This document shows positions 41,605-50,041 of a DNA stretch of 64,000 nucleotides, one piece after another. Both the position numbers and the translations under genes were made by a program. The notes below the pieces were generated by a model. The model was not told the origin of the DNA. It made no database searches and worked only from the letters and a program-made list of their open reading frames with translations. The DNA comes from an uncultured Oscillospiraceae bacterium. Its GTDB lineage: Bacteria > Bacillota > Clostridia > Oscillospirales > Oscillospiraceae. The first letter of the stretch is position 1, and every line of letters starts with the position of its first letter. The stretch is from assembly GCA_934597585.1 (NCBI GenBank), contig CAKTSA010000001.1, positions 103,205 through 167,204 of the forward strand, in the 5' to 3' direction.

Positions 41605-42618
41605 TTATCGTTCCGCCGACAGCACCACGGCGTGGCACACGGCGGGCATGGTTTCCTTCTGGAACACGGTGGTGGGGCTCTGCAGCGCGCCGGTGGGGGC
41701 GAAGATGATGCGGTTCCACCGGCGGCTCTTCAATCCCGGCAGCAGATAGGCGCACAGCACCGAGGCGCTGCACCCCGCGCCGGAGCCGCCGGCGTGCATA
41801 TCCTGCTTTTGCCGGTCGAACAGCAGCAGGCCACAGTCGGTATAGCGGCTGTCCATCGGAAAGCCGTCGCGGGTCATGAGATCCTGCACCACGCTGTGGC
41901 CGATGGCCCCCAGATCGCCGGTAACGATCAGGTCGTAGTCCTGGGGGGTGGTGCGGGTATCGCGGAAGAGGGTCTCCAGGGTGTCGATGGCGGCGGGGGC
42001 CATGGCGCCGCCCATGTTGCACTCGTCGTTGACGCCCAGGTCCACAATGCGGCCCAGGGTGGCGTGGGTGAGATAGGGCCCGTCGCCGCTGCGGCCCAGG
42101 ACGCAGCAGCCGGAGGCGGTGGCCGTCCACTGGGCGGTGGGACAGCGCTGGGAGCCGTAGGGCAGGGGCATGCGGTACTGGCGCTCGGCGGTGCAGTAGT
42201 GGGAGGAGGTCACGCAGGCGGCCATGTTGGCCGCGCCCCCCTGCAGCAGCATGGCGGCCAGGGAGAGGCCCTCGCCCATGGTGGCACAGGCGGCATAGAG
42301 GCCCGCCACGCTGAAGGGCTGGTTCCGCAGGGCGAAATTGCTGGCGGCACACTGGTTGAGAAGGTCCCCCGCCAGCACCAGGTCCAGGTCCGACGGCTGC
42401 ATGCCGCCCCGGCGGAGGGCGTGGGTCAGGGCACGCTGCTGGAGCTGGGACTCGGCCTTCTCCCAGCTGGCCTGGCCGCAGAAGGAGTCCAGCTCGATCT
42501 CGTCAAAATAGCCGCCCAGGGGGCCCTGGCCCTCCAGCTTGCCGGCGATGCTGCCCCAGGACAGGACGCTGACGCCGCCGGAAAAGGCCACCGTCCGCCC
42601 GGTTCGATGCATTTCCAT
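41605..42618 (-). CDS. spoVAD: Stage V sporulation protein AD
   Basis: 337 aa from ATG 42618 with GAGGTG upstream; the frame is open to 42768. Thiolase-fold protein with the SpoVAD phrases GGVSVLSWGSIAGKLEGQGP, DLVLAGDLLNQC, GLYAACATMGEGLSLAA and DYDLIVTGDLGAIGH. SpoVAD binds dipicolinic acid during spore formation. It is the first gene of a spoVAD-spoVAE pair, with no spoVAC before it. Upstream is a divergent HAD phosphatase gene. Confidence 0.92.
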   Translation of the reverse strand: MEMHRTGRTVAFSGGVSVLSWGSIAGKLEGQGPLGGYFDEIELDSFCGQASWEKAESQLQQRALTHALRRGGMQPSDLDLVLAGDLLNQCAASNFALRNQPFSVAGLYAACATMGEGLSLAAMLLQGGAANMAACVTSSHYCTAERQYRMPLPYGSQRCPTAQWTATASGCCVLGRSGDGPYLTHATLGRIVDLGVNDECNMGGAMAPAAIDTLETLFRDTRTTPQDYDLIVTGDLGAIGHSVVQDLMTRDGFPMDSRYTDCGLLLFDRQKQDMHAGGSGAGCSASVLCAYLLPGLKSRRWNRIIFAPTGALQSPTTVFQKETMPAVCHAVVLSAER

Positions 42619-42824
42619 TTGGTTCACCTCACAATTTTTGGAGGTAGTATGCGGAGGTTGGCGGAAATTATGTGCACAGCCGCCGGAGCCTGTCATTCCG
42701 CGCCGGCGGCCGCCATCACCGGCACGGAACGGCGGAAGGGACAGGCAAAAATAACAAATTCTTGCCATCTCTCCCCATATGTGCTATCCTGTAGAATGTA
42801 TTGGTATCGAAAGGAGGGCGGGCC

Positions 42825-43628
42825 ATGGCGAAGCTTCTGGAGAAGCGGCTTTTTTTGCTGGATATGGACGGGACCCTCTATCTGGACGAGCAGCTTTTTG
42901 ATAAAGTGCCGGAGTTTCTCGCCCTTGTGCGGCAGTGGGGCGGACGGTATCTGTTTCTGACCAACAACTCCTCCCGGGGTGTGACGGGGTACATAGAAAA
43001 GATGGCACGGCTGGGCATCGAGACCGGGCCGGAGGACTATCTCACCTCCGCCGACGCGGCGGAGCACACGCTGCTGACGGAGTTTCCCGGGCAGAGGTGC
43101 TACGTGGCCGGCACGGCGTCGCTGAAAGGGCAGCTGGCCGGGGCGGGGGTTCCCATCGCGGATGCCCTGGGCGACGATATCGCGGTGCTTCTCAGCGGGT
43201 TTGACACGGAGCTGACCTTCCAGAAGCTGGAGGACAGCTGCATATTGCTGAACCGGGGCGTGACGTGGCTGGCCACCAATCCGGATTGGGTGTGTCCCAC
43301 GTGGTACGGGTCGGTGCCGGACTGCGGCAGCGTGTGTGAGATGCTGACCCGGGCCACGGGACGGAAGCCCCGGTTTCTGGGCAAGCCCCAGCCGGAGATG
43401 GTGCAGCTGGCGCTGCGGCGCACCGGGTTCGACCCCCGGCAGGCGGTCATCATCGGCGACAGGCTCTATACCGACGTGGCATGCGGCGTCAACGCCGGGA
43501 TAGACAGCATCTTCGTCCTCAGCGGAGAGGGCGTTATGGGCGACATTGTGAAATACCGCGTTAACCCCACGTGGGTGTATGAAAATATCGCAGAGCTCTA
43601 TCAACAACTAAAGGAGAACCGCGTATGA
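42825..43628 (+). CDS. HAD-superfamily phosphatase, NagD/PGP-like (subclass IIA)
   Basis: 267 aa from ATG 42825 with AAAGGAGG upstream. HAD motifs: DMDGTLYLDEQ (nucleophile Asp), FLTNNSSRG (Ser/Thr motif II), a Lys in GKPQPEM and GDRLYTDVACG (acidic pair). The cap between motifs II and III places it in class IIA, with NagD and p-nitrophenylphosphatases. The substrate is a small phosphate ester, not predictable. It is the first gene of a plus-strand operon and overlaps the transporter gene by 4 bp. Confidence 0.88.
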   Translation: MAKLLEKRLFLLDMDGTLYLDEQLFDKVPEFLALVRQWGGRYLFLTNNSSRGVTGYIEKMARLGIETGPEDYLTSADAAEHTLLTEFPGQRCYVAGTASLKGQLAGAGVPIADALGDDIAVLLSGFDTELTFQKLEDSCILLNRGVTWLATNPDWVCPTWYGSVPDCGSVCEMLTRATGRKPRFLGKPQPEMVQLALRRTGFDPRQAVIIGDRLYTDVACGVNAGIDSIFVLSGEGVMGDIVKYRVNPTWVYENIAELYQQLKENRV

Positions 43629-45187
43629 AGCTGAATTACAGACGCACCATTCTTGTGGGCTTTGCCTTTTTCCTGATCTGCGCCTTCTGGCAGGCCTATG
43701 ACAACACCATTCCCCTGATCCTGACCAACAAGTTCGGCATGAGCCAGACCTGGTCCGGTGTGATCATGGCGGCGGACAATGTGCTGGCGCTGTTCCTGCT
43801 GCCGCTGTTCGGGGCCATCTCCGACAAGTGCACCCACAAGAAGGGACGGCGGACGCCGTTTATCGTGCTGGGCACGCTGATCGCGGCGGTGGCGCTGATC
43901 TGCCTGAGCTTTATCGACAACGCCCAGCTGAAGTATCTGGGCGACGCCGCCCGGATCGACGATCCCGCCGCCCTGTCCGCCATCTATGAAAGTCAGGCGG
44001 ATGAGACGCTGATCACGCCCCACGGCGAGAAATTCGTGCTGTCGGAGCGGTTCGCGGAGGAGGAATTCACCGCCATCCGCAGCCAGTTGGTCAGCGAGGA
44101 CGGCAAGACCGTCACCAATCCCAACTACACCAACTATGTGACGCCTGCCCGGCAGGCCTATGCATGGCAGGTGACGGCGGCGCATCCCGCCACGCTGGGG
44201 TTCTTCATCGCCGTGCTGCTGGTGATTCTGATCGCCATGGCCACGTTCCGTTCGCCGGCGGTGGCGCTGATGCCGGACGTAACGGTGAAGCCCCTGCGGT
44301 CCAAGGCCAACGCGGTCATCAACCTGATGGGCAGCGCCGGCGGCATCCTGGTGCTGGCGCTGGGCATGGTGTTCGCCACCGCGTCGGTGCGCAACGCGCT
44401 GATGAGCTACACGGCCTATTTCGCCGTCATCGCGGCCATTATGCTGGCGGCGCTGGTGATCTTCCTGCTGACGGTGCGGGAGGTGGAATGGGCCCAGCAG
44501 ATGCAGCGGGACAGCGTGGAATACGGCGTGGAGGAGGCGGCCGAGGACGGCGCGCCCCAGGAGGAGCGGAAGCTGTCCGTCGACGAGGTGAAGTCCCTGA
44601 TCTTCATTTTGCTGAGTATCGTGCTGTGGTTCTTCGGCTATAATGCCGTCACCAGCAAGTACTCGGTGTATGCCAGCAACATCCTGCACAAGGACTACAA
44701 CCTGACGCTGATCATCGCCCAGGCGGCGGCCATCGTGGCCTATCTGCCGGTGGGCGTGATCTCCAGCAAGGTGGGGCGGAAGAAGGCCATCCAGGCGGGC
44801 GTGATCATGCTGCTGGCGGCCTTTACCGTGGCGGGCTTCCTGCACGCGGAGAGCCCCACGCTGCTGATGAATGCGATGTTCGCCCTGGCGGGCATCGGCT
44901 GGGCCACCATCAACGTGAACTCCTTCCCCATGGTGGTGGAGCTGTCCAGCGGCGGCAACGTGGGCAAGTACACGGGGTTCTACTACACCGCCTCTATGGC
45001 GGCCCAGGTGGTCACGCCCATGCTGTCGGGCCTTTTGATGGACAAATGGGGCATGCGGGTGCTGTTCCCCTACGCCGCGGTGTTTGTGGCGCTGTCCTTT
45101 GTCACTATGCTGTTCGTCCACCACGGCGACAGCAAGCCCCAGATGAACCTGGGACTGGAAGCCATGCAAGATTTGGAGATGGATTGA
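43625..45187 (+). CDS. MFS transporter, sugar/cation symporter-like
   Basis: 520 aa, about 12 membrane helices. Typical phrases: AFFLICAFWQAYDNTIPLIL, the loop GAISDKCTHKKGRRTPFIVL between helices 2 and 3, and LPVGVISSKVGRKKAIQAG between 8 and 9. A 60-residue insertion between helices 3 and 4 (YESQADETLITPHGEKFVLS) is unusual. The SLC45/GPH type of MFS suggests sugar uptake (inference). It is coupled to the HAD phosphatase by an ATGA overlap. Confidence 0.8.
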   Translation: MKLNYRRTILVGFAFFLICAFWQAYDNTIPLILTNKFGMSQTWSGVIMAADNVLALFLLPLFGAISDKCTHKKGRRTPFIVLGTLIAAVALICLSFIDNAQLKYLGDAARIDDPAALSAIYESQADETLITPHGEKFVLSERFAEEEFTAIRSQLVSEDGKTVTNPNYTNYVTPARQAYAWQVTAAHPATLGFFIAVLLVILIAMATFRSPAVALMPDVTVKPLRSKANAVINLMGSAGGILVLALGMVFATASVRNALMSYTAYFAVIAAIMLAALVIFLLTVREVEWAQQMQRDSVEYGVEEAAEDGAPQEERKLSVDEVKSLIFILLSIVLWFFGYNAVTSKYSVYASNILHKDYNLTLIIAQAAAIVAYLPVGVISSKVGRKKAIQAGVIMLLAAFTVAGFLHAESPTLLMNAMFALAGIGWATINVNSFPMVVELSSGGNVGKYTGFYYTASMAAQVVTPMLSGLLMDKWGMRVLFPYAAVFVALSFVTMLFVHHGDSKPQMNLGLEAMQDLEMD

Positions 45188-45188
45188 T

Positions 45189-46025
45189 ATGACTGCTATC
45201 TGGATACTTCTGGGCCTTATTGTGCTCGTTTTTCTGCTGTATCTCCTGTGCCTGCGGTGCAACAAGCGGCGGGGCTGGAAAAAATTTCAGGGCCGGCGGT
45301 TTGCCCACCGTGGCTTTCACAACAAGCCGGAGATCCCGGAGAACTCTATCCCCGCCTTCCGGCGGGCGGTGCAGTGCGGCTTCGGCGCGGAGCTGGACGT
45401 GCATCTGATGAGGGACGGCCATCTGGCGGTGATCCACGACGCGTCGCTGAAGCGCACCGCCGGGGCGGACGTGCTGGTGGAGGACCTGACGGTGGAGGAG
45501 CTGCAGCAGTACAAACTGGAGGGCACCGAGCACCACATCCCCCTGCTGGAGGAGGTGCTGCCCATCTTCGCCGGGAAGGCGCCGCTGATCGTGGAGCTGA
45601 AGGCGGAACGGGGCAACGCCGACGCCCTGGCGGCGACTGCCTGCAAGCTGCTGGACAAGTACAAGGTGGACTACTGCGTGGAGTCCTTTGACCCCCGGTG
45701 CCTCATGTGGCTGTGGCAGAACCGGCCGGACGTGCTGCGGGGACAGCTCAGCGAGAATTTTGCCCGCCACGGCGACGGGAAGGACCTGCCGGGCGTGGTG
45801 CGCTGGGTGCTGAGCAATCTGCTGCTGAACTGCCGGACACGGCCGGATTTCATCGCCTATCGGTTTGAGGACCGGTCGGCGCTGTCGCTGAAGCTGTGCC
45901 GGGGACTTTACCGGGTGCAGGAGTGCAGCTGGACCATCCGCAGCCAGGCGGACATGGATGCCGCCGAGGCGGCGGGCGCGCTGCCCATCTTTGAATGCTT
46001 CGACCCGAGGGAGGGCAGGAAATGA
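45189..46025 (+). CDS. Glycerophosphodiester phosphodiesterase, membrane-anchored
   Basis: 278 aa. One N-terminal membrane helix (residues 3-22) precedes a GDPD TIM barrel: FAHRGFH with the catalytic His, ENSIPAF, GAELDVHLMRDGHLAVIHD with the Glu-Asp-His metal and acid residues, and PLIVELKAE. The C-terminal part (RVQECSWTIRSQADMD) closes the barrel. It cleaves glycerophosphodiesters to glycerol-3-phosphate and an alcohol. It starts one base after the MFS stop. Confidence 0.85.
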   Translation: MTAIWILLGLIVLVFLLYLLCLRCNKRRGWKKFQGRRFAHRGFHNKPEIPENSIPAFRRAVQCGFGAELDVHLMRDGHLAVIHDASLKRTAGADVLVEDLTVEELQQYKLEGTEHHIPLLEEVLPIFAGKAPLIVELKAERGNADALAATACKLLDKYKVDYCVESFDPRCLMWLWQNRPDVLRGQLSENFARHGDGKDLPGVVRWVLSNLLLNCRTRPDFIAYRFEDRSALSLKLCRGLYRVQECSWTIRSQADMDAAEAAGALPIFECFDPREGRK

Positions 46026-46579
46026 GAGTCATCACAGGTACTGCCCGAGGCAGACGCTTGAAGGAGCTGGAGGGCATGGAGACCCGGCCCACCACCGGCA
46101 AGGTGAAGGAGAGCCTGTTCTCCATCATCCAGTTTGACATTGAGGGACGGCGGGTGCTGGACCTGTTCGCCGGAACGGGACAGTTGGGCATCGAGGCCCT
46201 GAGCCGGGGCGCAAGGCAGTGCGTGTTCATCGACCAGCGCAATGACGCGGTGAAGCTGATCCGGGAGAACCTGCAGGTGTGCGGCCTGACGGACAGCGCC
46301 ATCGTGCGCAGCGGCGACGCCATGGCCTATCTGAAGAGCGGGGAGAAGTTCGACCTGATCTTTCTGGATCCGCCCTACGCCTCCGGCCTGCTGGTGAAGG
46401 CGCTGGAGGACATCGCGGCATTTGACATTTGCCGGGAACATGGTATAATTGTGGCGGAAAGCGCCGTGGAGACGGAATTACCGGATCTTGCGCCCCCCTA
46501 TTCGCTGTATCGTCAGTACCGGTATGGCAAGATCAAGCTGAGCGTCTATCACCGCAGCGGAAATGAGGACACCCTATGA
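46022..46579 (+). CDS. rsmD: 16S rRNA (guanine966-N2)-methyltransferase RsmD
   Basis: 185 aa from ATG 46022, overlapping the previous stop by 4 bp (ATGA). Family signature at the start: MRVITGTARGRRLKELEGME. The SAM site is VLDLFAGTGQLGIEALSRGA and the catalytic motif is LDPPYASG near residue 118. It methylates G966 of 16S rRNA. The order rsmD-coaD is conserved in Firmicutes and is retained here. Confidence 0.92.
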   Translation: MRVITGTARGRRLKELEGMETRPTTGKVKESLFSIIQFDIEGRRVLDLFAGTGQLGIEALSRGARQCVFIDQRNDAVKLIRENLQVCGLTDSAIVRSGDAMAYLKSGEKFDLIFLDPPYASGLLVKALEDIAAFDICREHGIIVAESAVETELPDLAPPYSLYRQYRYGKIKLSVYHRSGNEDTL

Positions 46580-47058
46580 AGATCGCCATCTATCCCGGCA
46601 GCTTTGACCCCGTCACACTGGGGCATCTGGACATTCTTAGCCGGGCCGCCCGGTGCTTTGACAAGGTATACATGTGCGTGATGGTCAACTGCGACAAGAA
46701 GCAGCCTATGTTCTCTCAGGAAAAGCGGCTGGAGCTGATCCAGAAATCCATCGCCCACATCCCCAACGCGGAGGCGGAGCTGTTTTCCGGCCTGCTGGCG
46801 GACTACGCCCGGCAGAAGGGCGCCCACATTCTTGTGAAGGGCGTGCGGAACATGACGGACTTCGACTCGGAGATGCAGATGGCGCGGATCAACCAGGGCA
46901 TCGAGCCGGAGCTGGAGACGCTGCTGCTGCCCGCCCGGGCGGAGTTTGAGCATTTCAGCTCCACCATGGCCCGGGAGATGATCCGCTACGGCCAGCCCCT
47001 TACCAAATATGTACCCGCACCGGTGGCGGAGGAATTGATGAAAGGATGTGACCACTGA
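46576..47058 (+). CDS. coaD: Phosphopantetheine adenylyltransferase
   Basis: 160 aa, the family length. Nucleotidyltransferase motif YPGSFDPVTLGHLDIL near the start with the HxGH-like TLGHLD. Then KGVRNMTDFDSEMQMARIN and the second motif STMAREMIRYGQ (the ISSTxVR equivalent). It makes dephospho-coenzyme A. It overlaps rsmD by 4 bp. Confidence 0.95.
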   Translation: MKIAIYPGSFDPVTLGHLDILSRAARCFDKVYMCVMVNCDKKQPMFSQEKRLELIQKSIAHIPNAEAELFSGLLADYARQKGAHILVKGVRNMTDFDSEMQMARINQGIEPELETLLLPARAEFEHFSSTMAREMIRYGQPLTKYVPAPVAEELMKGCDH

Positions 47059-47059
47059 G

Positions 47060-47587
47060 ATGGAGGAAAAGGACGTACAGCGATTGATCGACATGCTCTA
47101 CAACATGATCGACGAGGCCAAGAGCGCCGCCTTCAGCGCGGAGAAGTGTACCATCAACCGGGATGAGGCGCTGGATATCCTGGACGAGATGCGCTCGAAG
47201 CTGCCGCTGGAGCTGAAAAAGGCCAAGGAGCTCATCGCCGCCCGCAACGACTATGTGGCGGGGGCCAAGAAGGAAGTGGAAAAGATGATGCGCCAGGCCG
47301 AGCTGGACGCCAAGACCATCGTCTCGGAGAGTGAGGTCATCCAGCAGGCGCGGCAGAAGAGCGCCGACATCATCCGCCGGGCCGAGGAGCGCAGCCGGGA
47401 GCTGTACCGCGTGGCCAACACCTATACCGAGGACGCCCTGCGCCGGACGGAGGAGGCCATCCAGGCCGCCCTGGCGGAGGTGCAGACCTCCCGAGCGCAG
47501 TTCCGCTCCGCCTCTCAGGAGCAGATGCAGGCGGCCCAGGAGCACCTGAAGCAGGACGCCGCCCAGAAGCCGGCGGAGAACAAGTAA
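47060..47587 (+). CDS. Coiled-coil protein downstream of coaD
   Basis: 175 aa from ATG 47060; a GTG at 47048 is an alternative start (AAAGGA lies between the two ranges). The protein is almost entirely alpha-helical and charged (KKAKELIAARNDYVAGAKKEV, written partly: KKAKELIAARNDY). The Ala/Glu/Gln-rich tail (QEQMQAAQEHLKQDAA) suggests a long coiled coil like those of DivIVA or ATP-synthase b subunits. A similar protein follows coaD in many clostridia. Its role is unknown to me. A strong terminator follows. Confidence 0.65.
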   Translation: MEEKDVQRLIDMLYNMIDEAKSAAFSAEKCTINRDEALDILDEMRSKLPLELKKAKELIAARNDYVAGAKKEVEKMMRQAELDAKTIVSESEVIQQARQKSADIIRRAEERSRELYRVANTYTEDALRRTEEAIQAALAEVQTSRAQFRSASQEQMQAAQEHLKQDAAQKPAENK

Positions 47588-47598
47588 ACCAGGCCATG

Positions 47599-47628
47599 AG
47601 CGCTGCCCGGCGGGCAGCGCTTTTTTTA
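47599..47628 (+). terminator. Terminator of the HAD-to-coaD operon
   Basis: AGCGCTGCCC (47599-47608) pairs with GGGCAGCGCT (47612-47621), followed by a T-run. Confidence 0.85.
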
Positions 47629-47718
47629 GGCAGCCGTGCAGCGGTATTGTGGAAAACTGACAGGAATATCCCATGAAATTTCTACGTTTTGCACAGAAGC
47701 ATTTTGTCTTGTGGCGAG

Positions 47719-47757
47719 AAAAAGTTGAGGCACAATATCTTGTGCCTCAACTTTTTT
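47719..47757 (+). terminator. Second terminator before mraZ
   Basis: A perfect 16-bp stem (47719-47734 with 47741-47756) with T-run, 100 bp after the first. It isolates the division cluster. No gene lies between the two; 47629-47718 is otherwise empty. Confidence 0.8.
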
Positions 47758-47859
47758 TGCGCTTTTGGAAGTAAAACAGTCGTTTTATTCACTCTATGCA
47801 ATCAGGAAAATGCTGGAAAAACATGTGGAAAACCCCAGTGTTTATCGGAAAATTTCTCC

Positions 47860-47945
47860 TTGCATTCAACGGGGATATTATGTATACTGGGAAGCGTAGT
47901 GGTGAATTGTGGGGGAAGTGCCCCCATTTGTGGTGGAAAATCCCA
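47860..47945 (+). promoter_or_regulatory. mraZ promoter and MraZ-box-like repeats
   Basis: TTGCAT (47860-47865), 17 bp, TATACT (47883-47888). Downstream, TGGTG and TGGGG words recur with a period of about 10 bp (near 47900, 47910 and 47931), as in MraZ operators (TGGGN repeats spaced by 5 nt). Confidence 0.55.
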
Positions 47946-47979
47946 CGATTTTCCTGTCCGACCGCGGGAGGTGAGGAAC

Positions 47980-48396
47980 ATGACAGGTCAATATGCACAC
48001 AGTATCGACGCAAAGGGCCGTCTGTTCATCCCCGCCAAGCTGCGCGAAGAGCTGGGCGGCACCTTCCACGTGATGCTGGGCCAGGACGGGTGCCTTTCCG
48101 TGTACTCCGACGACAACTGGAACGCCATCCTGGATCGGCTGAAGACCATGAGCTTCAGCAAGGTGAAGACCCTGCGGACCATGTTCGCCCTGGCGGCCGA
48201 CTGTGAGCCGGACGCCCAGGGACGTATCCTGCTGCCCCAGAAGCTGCGGCAGCTGGCCCATCTGGAGAAGGACGTGGTGATCATCGGCATGTTTGACCGG
48301 GCCGAGATCTGGAACGCCCAGCGCTGGGCCGAGATCGAGGAGGCCGCCCTCAGCGACGGGTCGCTGGAGGAGGCTATGGAGGAGCTGGGACTGTGA
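47980..48396 (+). CDS. mraZ: Division/cell-wall cluster regulator MraZ
   Basis: 138 aa from ATG 47980 with GGGAGGTGAGG upstream. Two SpoVT/AbrB-like halves: HSIDAKGRLFIPAKLRE and DAQGRILLPQKLRQLA, the (D/E)xKGR-type duplicated motif of MraZ. It binds repeated TGGG boxes in its own promoter and sets expression of the mra/dcw operon. Its stop overlaps the start of rsmH. Confidence 0.93.
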   Translation: MTGQYAHSIDAKGRLFIPAKLREELGGTFHVMLGQDGCLSVYSDDNWNAILDRLKTMSFSKVKTLRTMFALAADCEPDAQGRILLPQKLRQLAHLEKDVVIIGMFDRAEIWNAQRWAEIEEAALSDGSLEEAMEELGL

Positions 48397-49361
48397 CCAT
48401 GGAGCTGCACCACAACGTCCAGGAGGATCTGGACTACGGCCACCGGCCGGTTTTGCTGGCGGAATGTCTGGACGCCCTGGCCATCCGGCCCGACGGCGTG
48501 TATGTGGACGGTACGCTGGGCCGGGCGGGCCACTCGCTGGAGATCGCCAGGCGGCTGACCACAGGGCGGCTCATCGGCATCGACCGGGACGAGACGGCCA
48601 TTGCCGCGGCGCAGGAGCGGCTGCGGGACTATATGGATCATGTGACGCTGGTGCACAGCAATTTTGACCGCATCGGCGAGATACTGGAGGATCTGCACAT
48701 CCCCGGCGCGGACGGCATGCTGTTCGACCTGGGCGTGTCCTCCCCCCAGCTGGACGACGCGGCGCGGGGCTTCAGCTACATGCACGACGCACCGCTGGAC
48801 ATGCGGATGGACCGCACGGCGGCACTGGACGCCCACCAGGTGGTGAACCAGTGGTCCTATGAGGAGCTGCGGCGCATTCTGTACGATTACGGCGAGGAGC
48901 GCTATGCCCCCGCCATTGCCAGGGGCATCTGCCGGGCACGGGAGAACGCCCCCATTGAAACGACCCTGCAGCTGGTGGACGTGATTCGCTCCGCCATGCC
49001 GCCCCAGGCGCTGCGGGAGAAGCAGCACCCGGCCAAGCGGAGCTTTCAGGCCATCCGCATCGCCGTCAACGGCGAGCTGGACGCCCTGCCCCCTATGCTG
49101 AACGCCGGGTGCGCGCACCTGAATCCGGGCGGACGGCTGGCGGTGATCTCCTTCCACTCGCTGGAGGACCGGATCATCAAGAAGACCATGCAGGAGCTGG
49201 CCACCGGCTGCACCTGTCCCCCCAGCTTCCCCGTGTGCGTATGCGGGAAGACGCCGAAAATGAAGCTGATCACCCGCAAGCCCATCATCCCCGGCGAGGA
49301 GGAGCTGGCGGAGAACCCCCGGGCACGCAGCGCCAAGCTGCGGGTGGCGGAGAAGCTGTGA
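48393..49361 (+). CDS. rsmH: 16S rRNA (cytosine1402-N4)-methyltransferase RsmH
   Basis: 322 aa from GTG 48393 (overlapping the mraZ stop); ATG 48399 is possible. Motifs: HRPVLLAECLDAL-type start, YVDGTLGRAGHSLEIA (SAM loop), DGMLFDLGVSSPQLDDA and RSFQAIRIAVNGELDAL. It methylates C1402 in the ribosomal decoding site. The C-terminal PKMKLITRKPIIPGEEE is standard. Confidence 0.93.
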   Translation: MTMELHHNVQEDLDYGHRPVLLAECLDALAIRPDGVYVDGTLGRAGHSLEIARRLTTGRLIGIDRDETAIAAAQERLRDYMDHVTLVHSNFDRIGEILEDLHIPGADGMLFDLGVSSPQLDDAARGFSYMHDAPLDMRMDRTAALDAHQVVNQWSYEELRRILYDYGEERYAPAIARGICRARENAPIETTLQLVDVIRSAMPPQALREKQHPAKRSFQAIRIAVNGELDALPPMLNAGCAHLNPGGRLAVISFHSLEDRIIKKTMQELATGCTCPPSFPVCVCGKTPKMKLITRKPIIPGEEELAENPRARSAKLRVAEKL

Positions 49362-49388
49362 TATACCCAAGAGAAAGGAAGTTCCACC

Positions 49389-49934
49389 ATGACGGACGAG
49401 CGCCGACGCAACATGAAAATCGTATATGGTAACCTGGCCTATGACCTGGATACCCTGGTGCGGGAGCGTCAGCTGGAGGAGGCCGGGACCATGCCGGAGC
49501 GCCGGCAGGAGGCGGAGCGCCAGACCCAGGCGCAGGATCGCCGCAGACCCCAGGCCCAGACGAAGGCCCGGCCCTCGGCATTGGCTGTGGGCGGGGTGGT
49601 TCTGGTGTGCGCGCTGGTGATGGTGCTGCTGCTGGGCTATGTGCAGCTGACCACGGTATCCAATAACGTGTCCACCATCAAGAAGGACATCGCCGCGCTG
49701 GAGGAGGAGCACGTCTCCCTTTTGACGGAGTATGAAAAGACCTTCGACCTGGCCACCATCAAGGCGGCGGCGGAGGAGGCCGGCATGTCCAAGCCCACCT
49801 CGGGGCAGATCCAGTATATCGACCTGAGCGGGTCGGACACCGCCGTGGTGTACGGCGACGAGCCGGGCGTGGCGGCCAGGGCCGCCGAGTCCCTGAAAAA
49901 GGGTGCGCTGTCTCTGTGGGAATATTTCCGCTGA
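49389..49934 (+). CDS. ftsL: Cell division protein FtsL
   Basis: 181 aa. A cytoplasmic basic segment of about 60 residues precedes one membrane helix (about 63-82: VGGVVLVCALVMVLLLGY). A leucine-zipper-like coiled coil follows (VSTIKKDIAALEEEHVSLL). Size, topology and position between rsmH and the PBP gene identify FtsL despite poor sequence conservation in the family. The cytoplasmic part is longer than in many relatives. It joins FtsQ and the septal synthase at the division site. Confidence 0.8.
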   Translation: MTDERRRNMKIVYGNLAYDLDTLVRERQLEEAGTMPERRQEAERQTQAQDRRRPQAQTKARPSALAVGGVVLVCALVMVLLLGYVQLTTVSNNVSTIKKDIAALEEEHVSLLTEYEKTFDLATIKAAAEEAGMSKPTSGQIQYIDLSGSDTAVVYGDEPGVAARAAESLKKGALSLWEYFR

Positions 49935-50041
49935 GAGCGCCGTATAGTTGAGTCGAACAGCAAGGAGCGAGAAGGCAGATTCTTGCTCCTTGCTTTGGCC
50001 TTTCCATCCCCCGTGTTTTCCAGCGCAAAAGGAGTGCCATT

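Noticed and set aside
41588-42352. Extended upstream frame of spoVAE running through spoVAD
   Set aside because: The part before 41587 is out of frame with spoVAD and arginine-rich; the true spoVAE start has correct family alignment.
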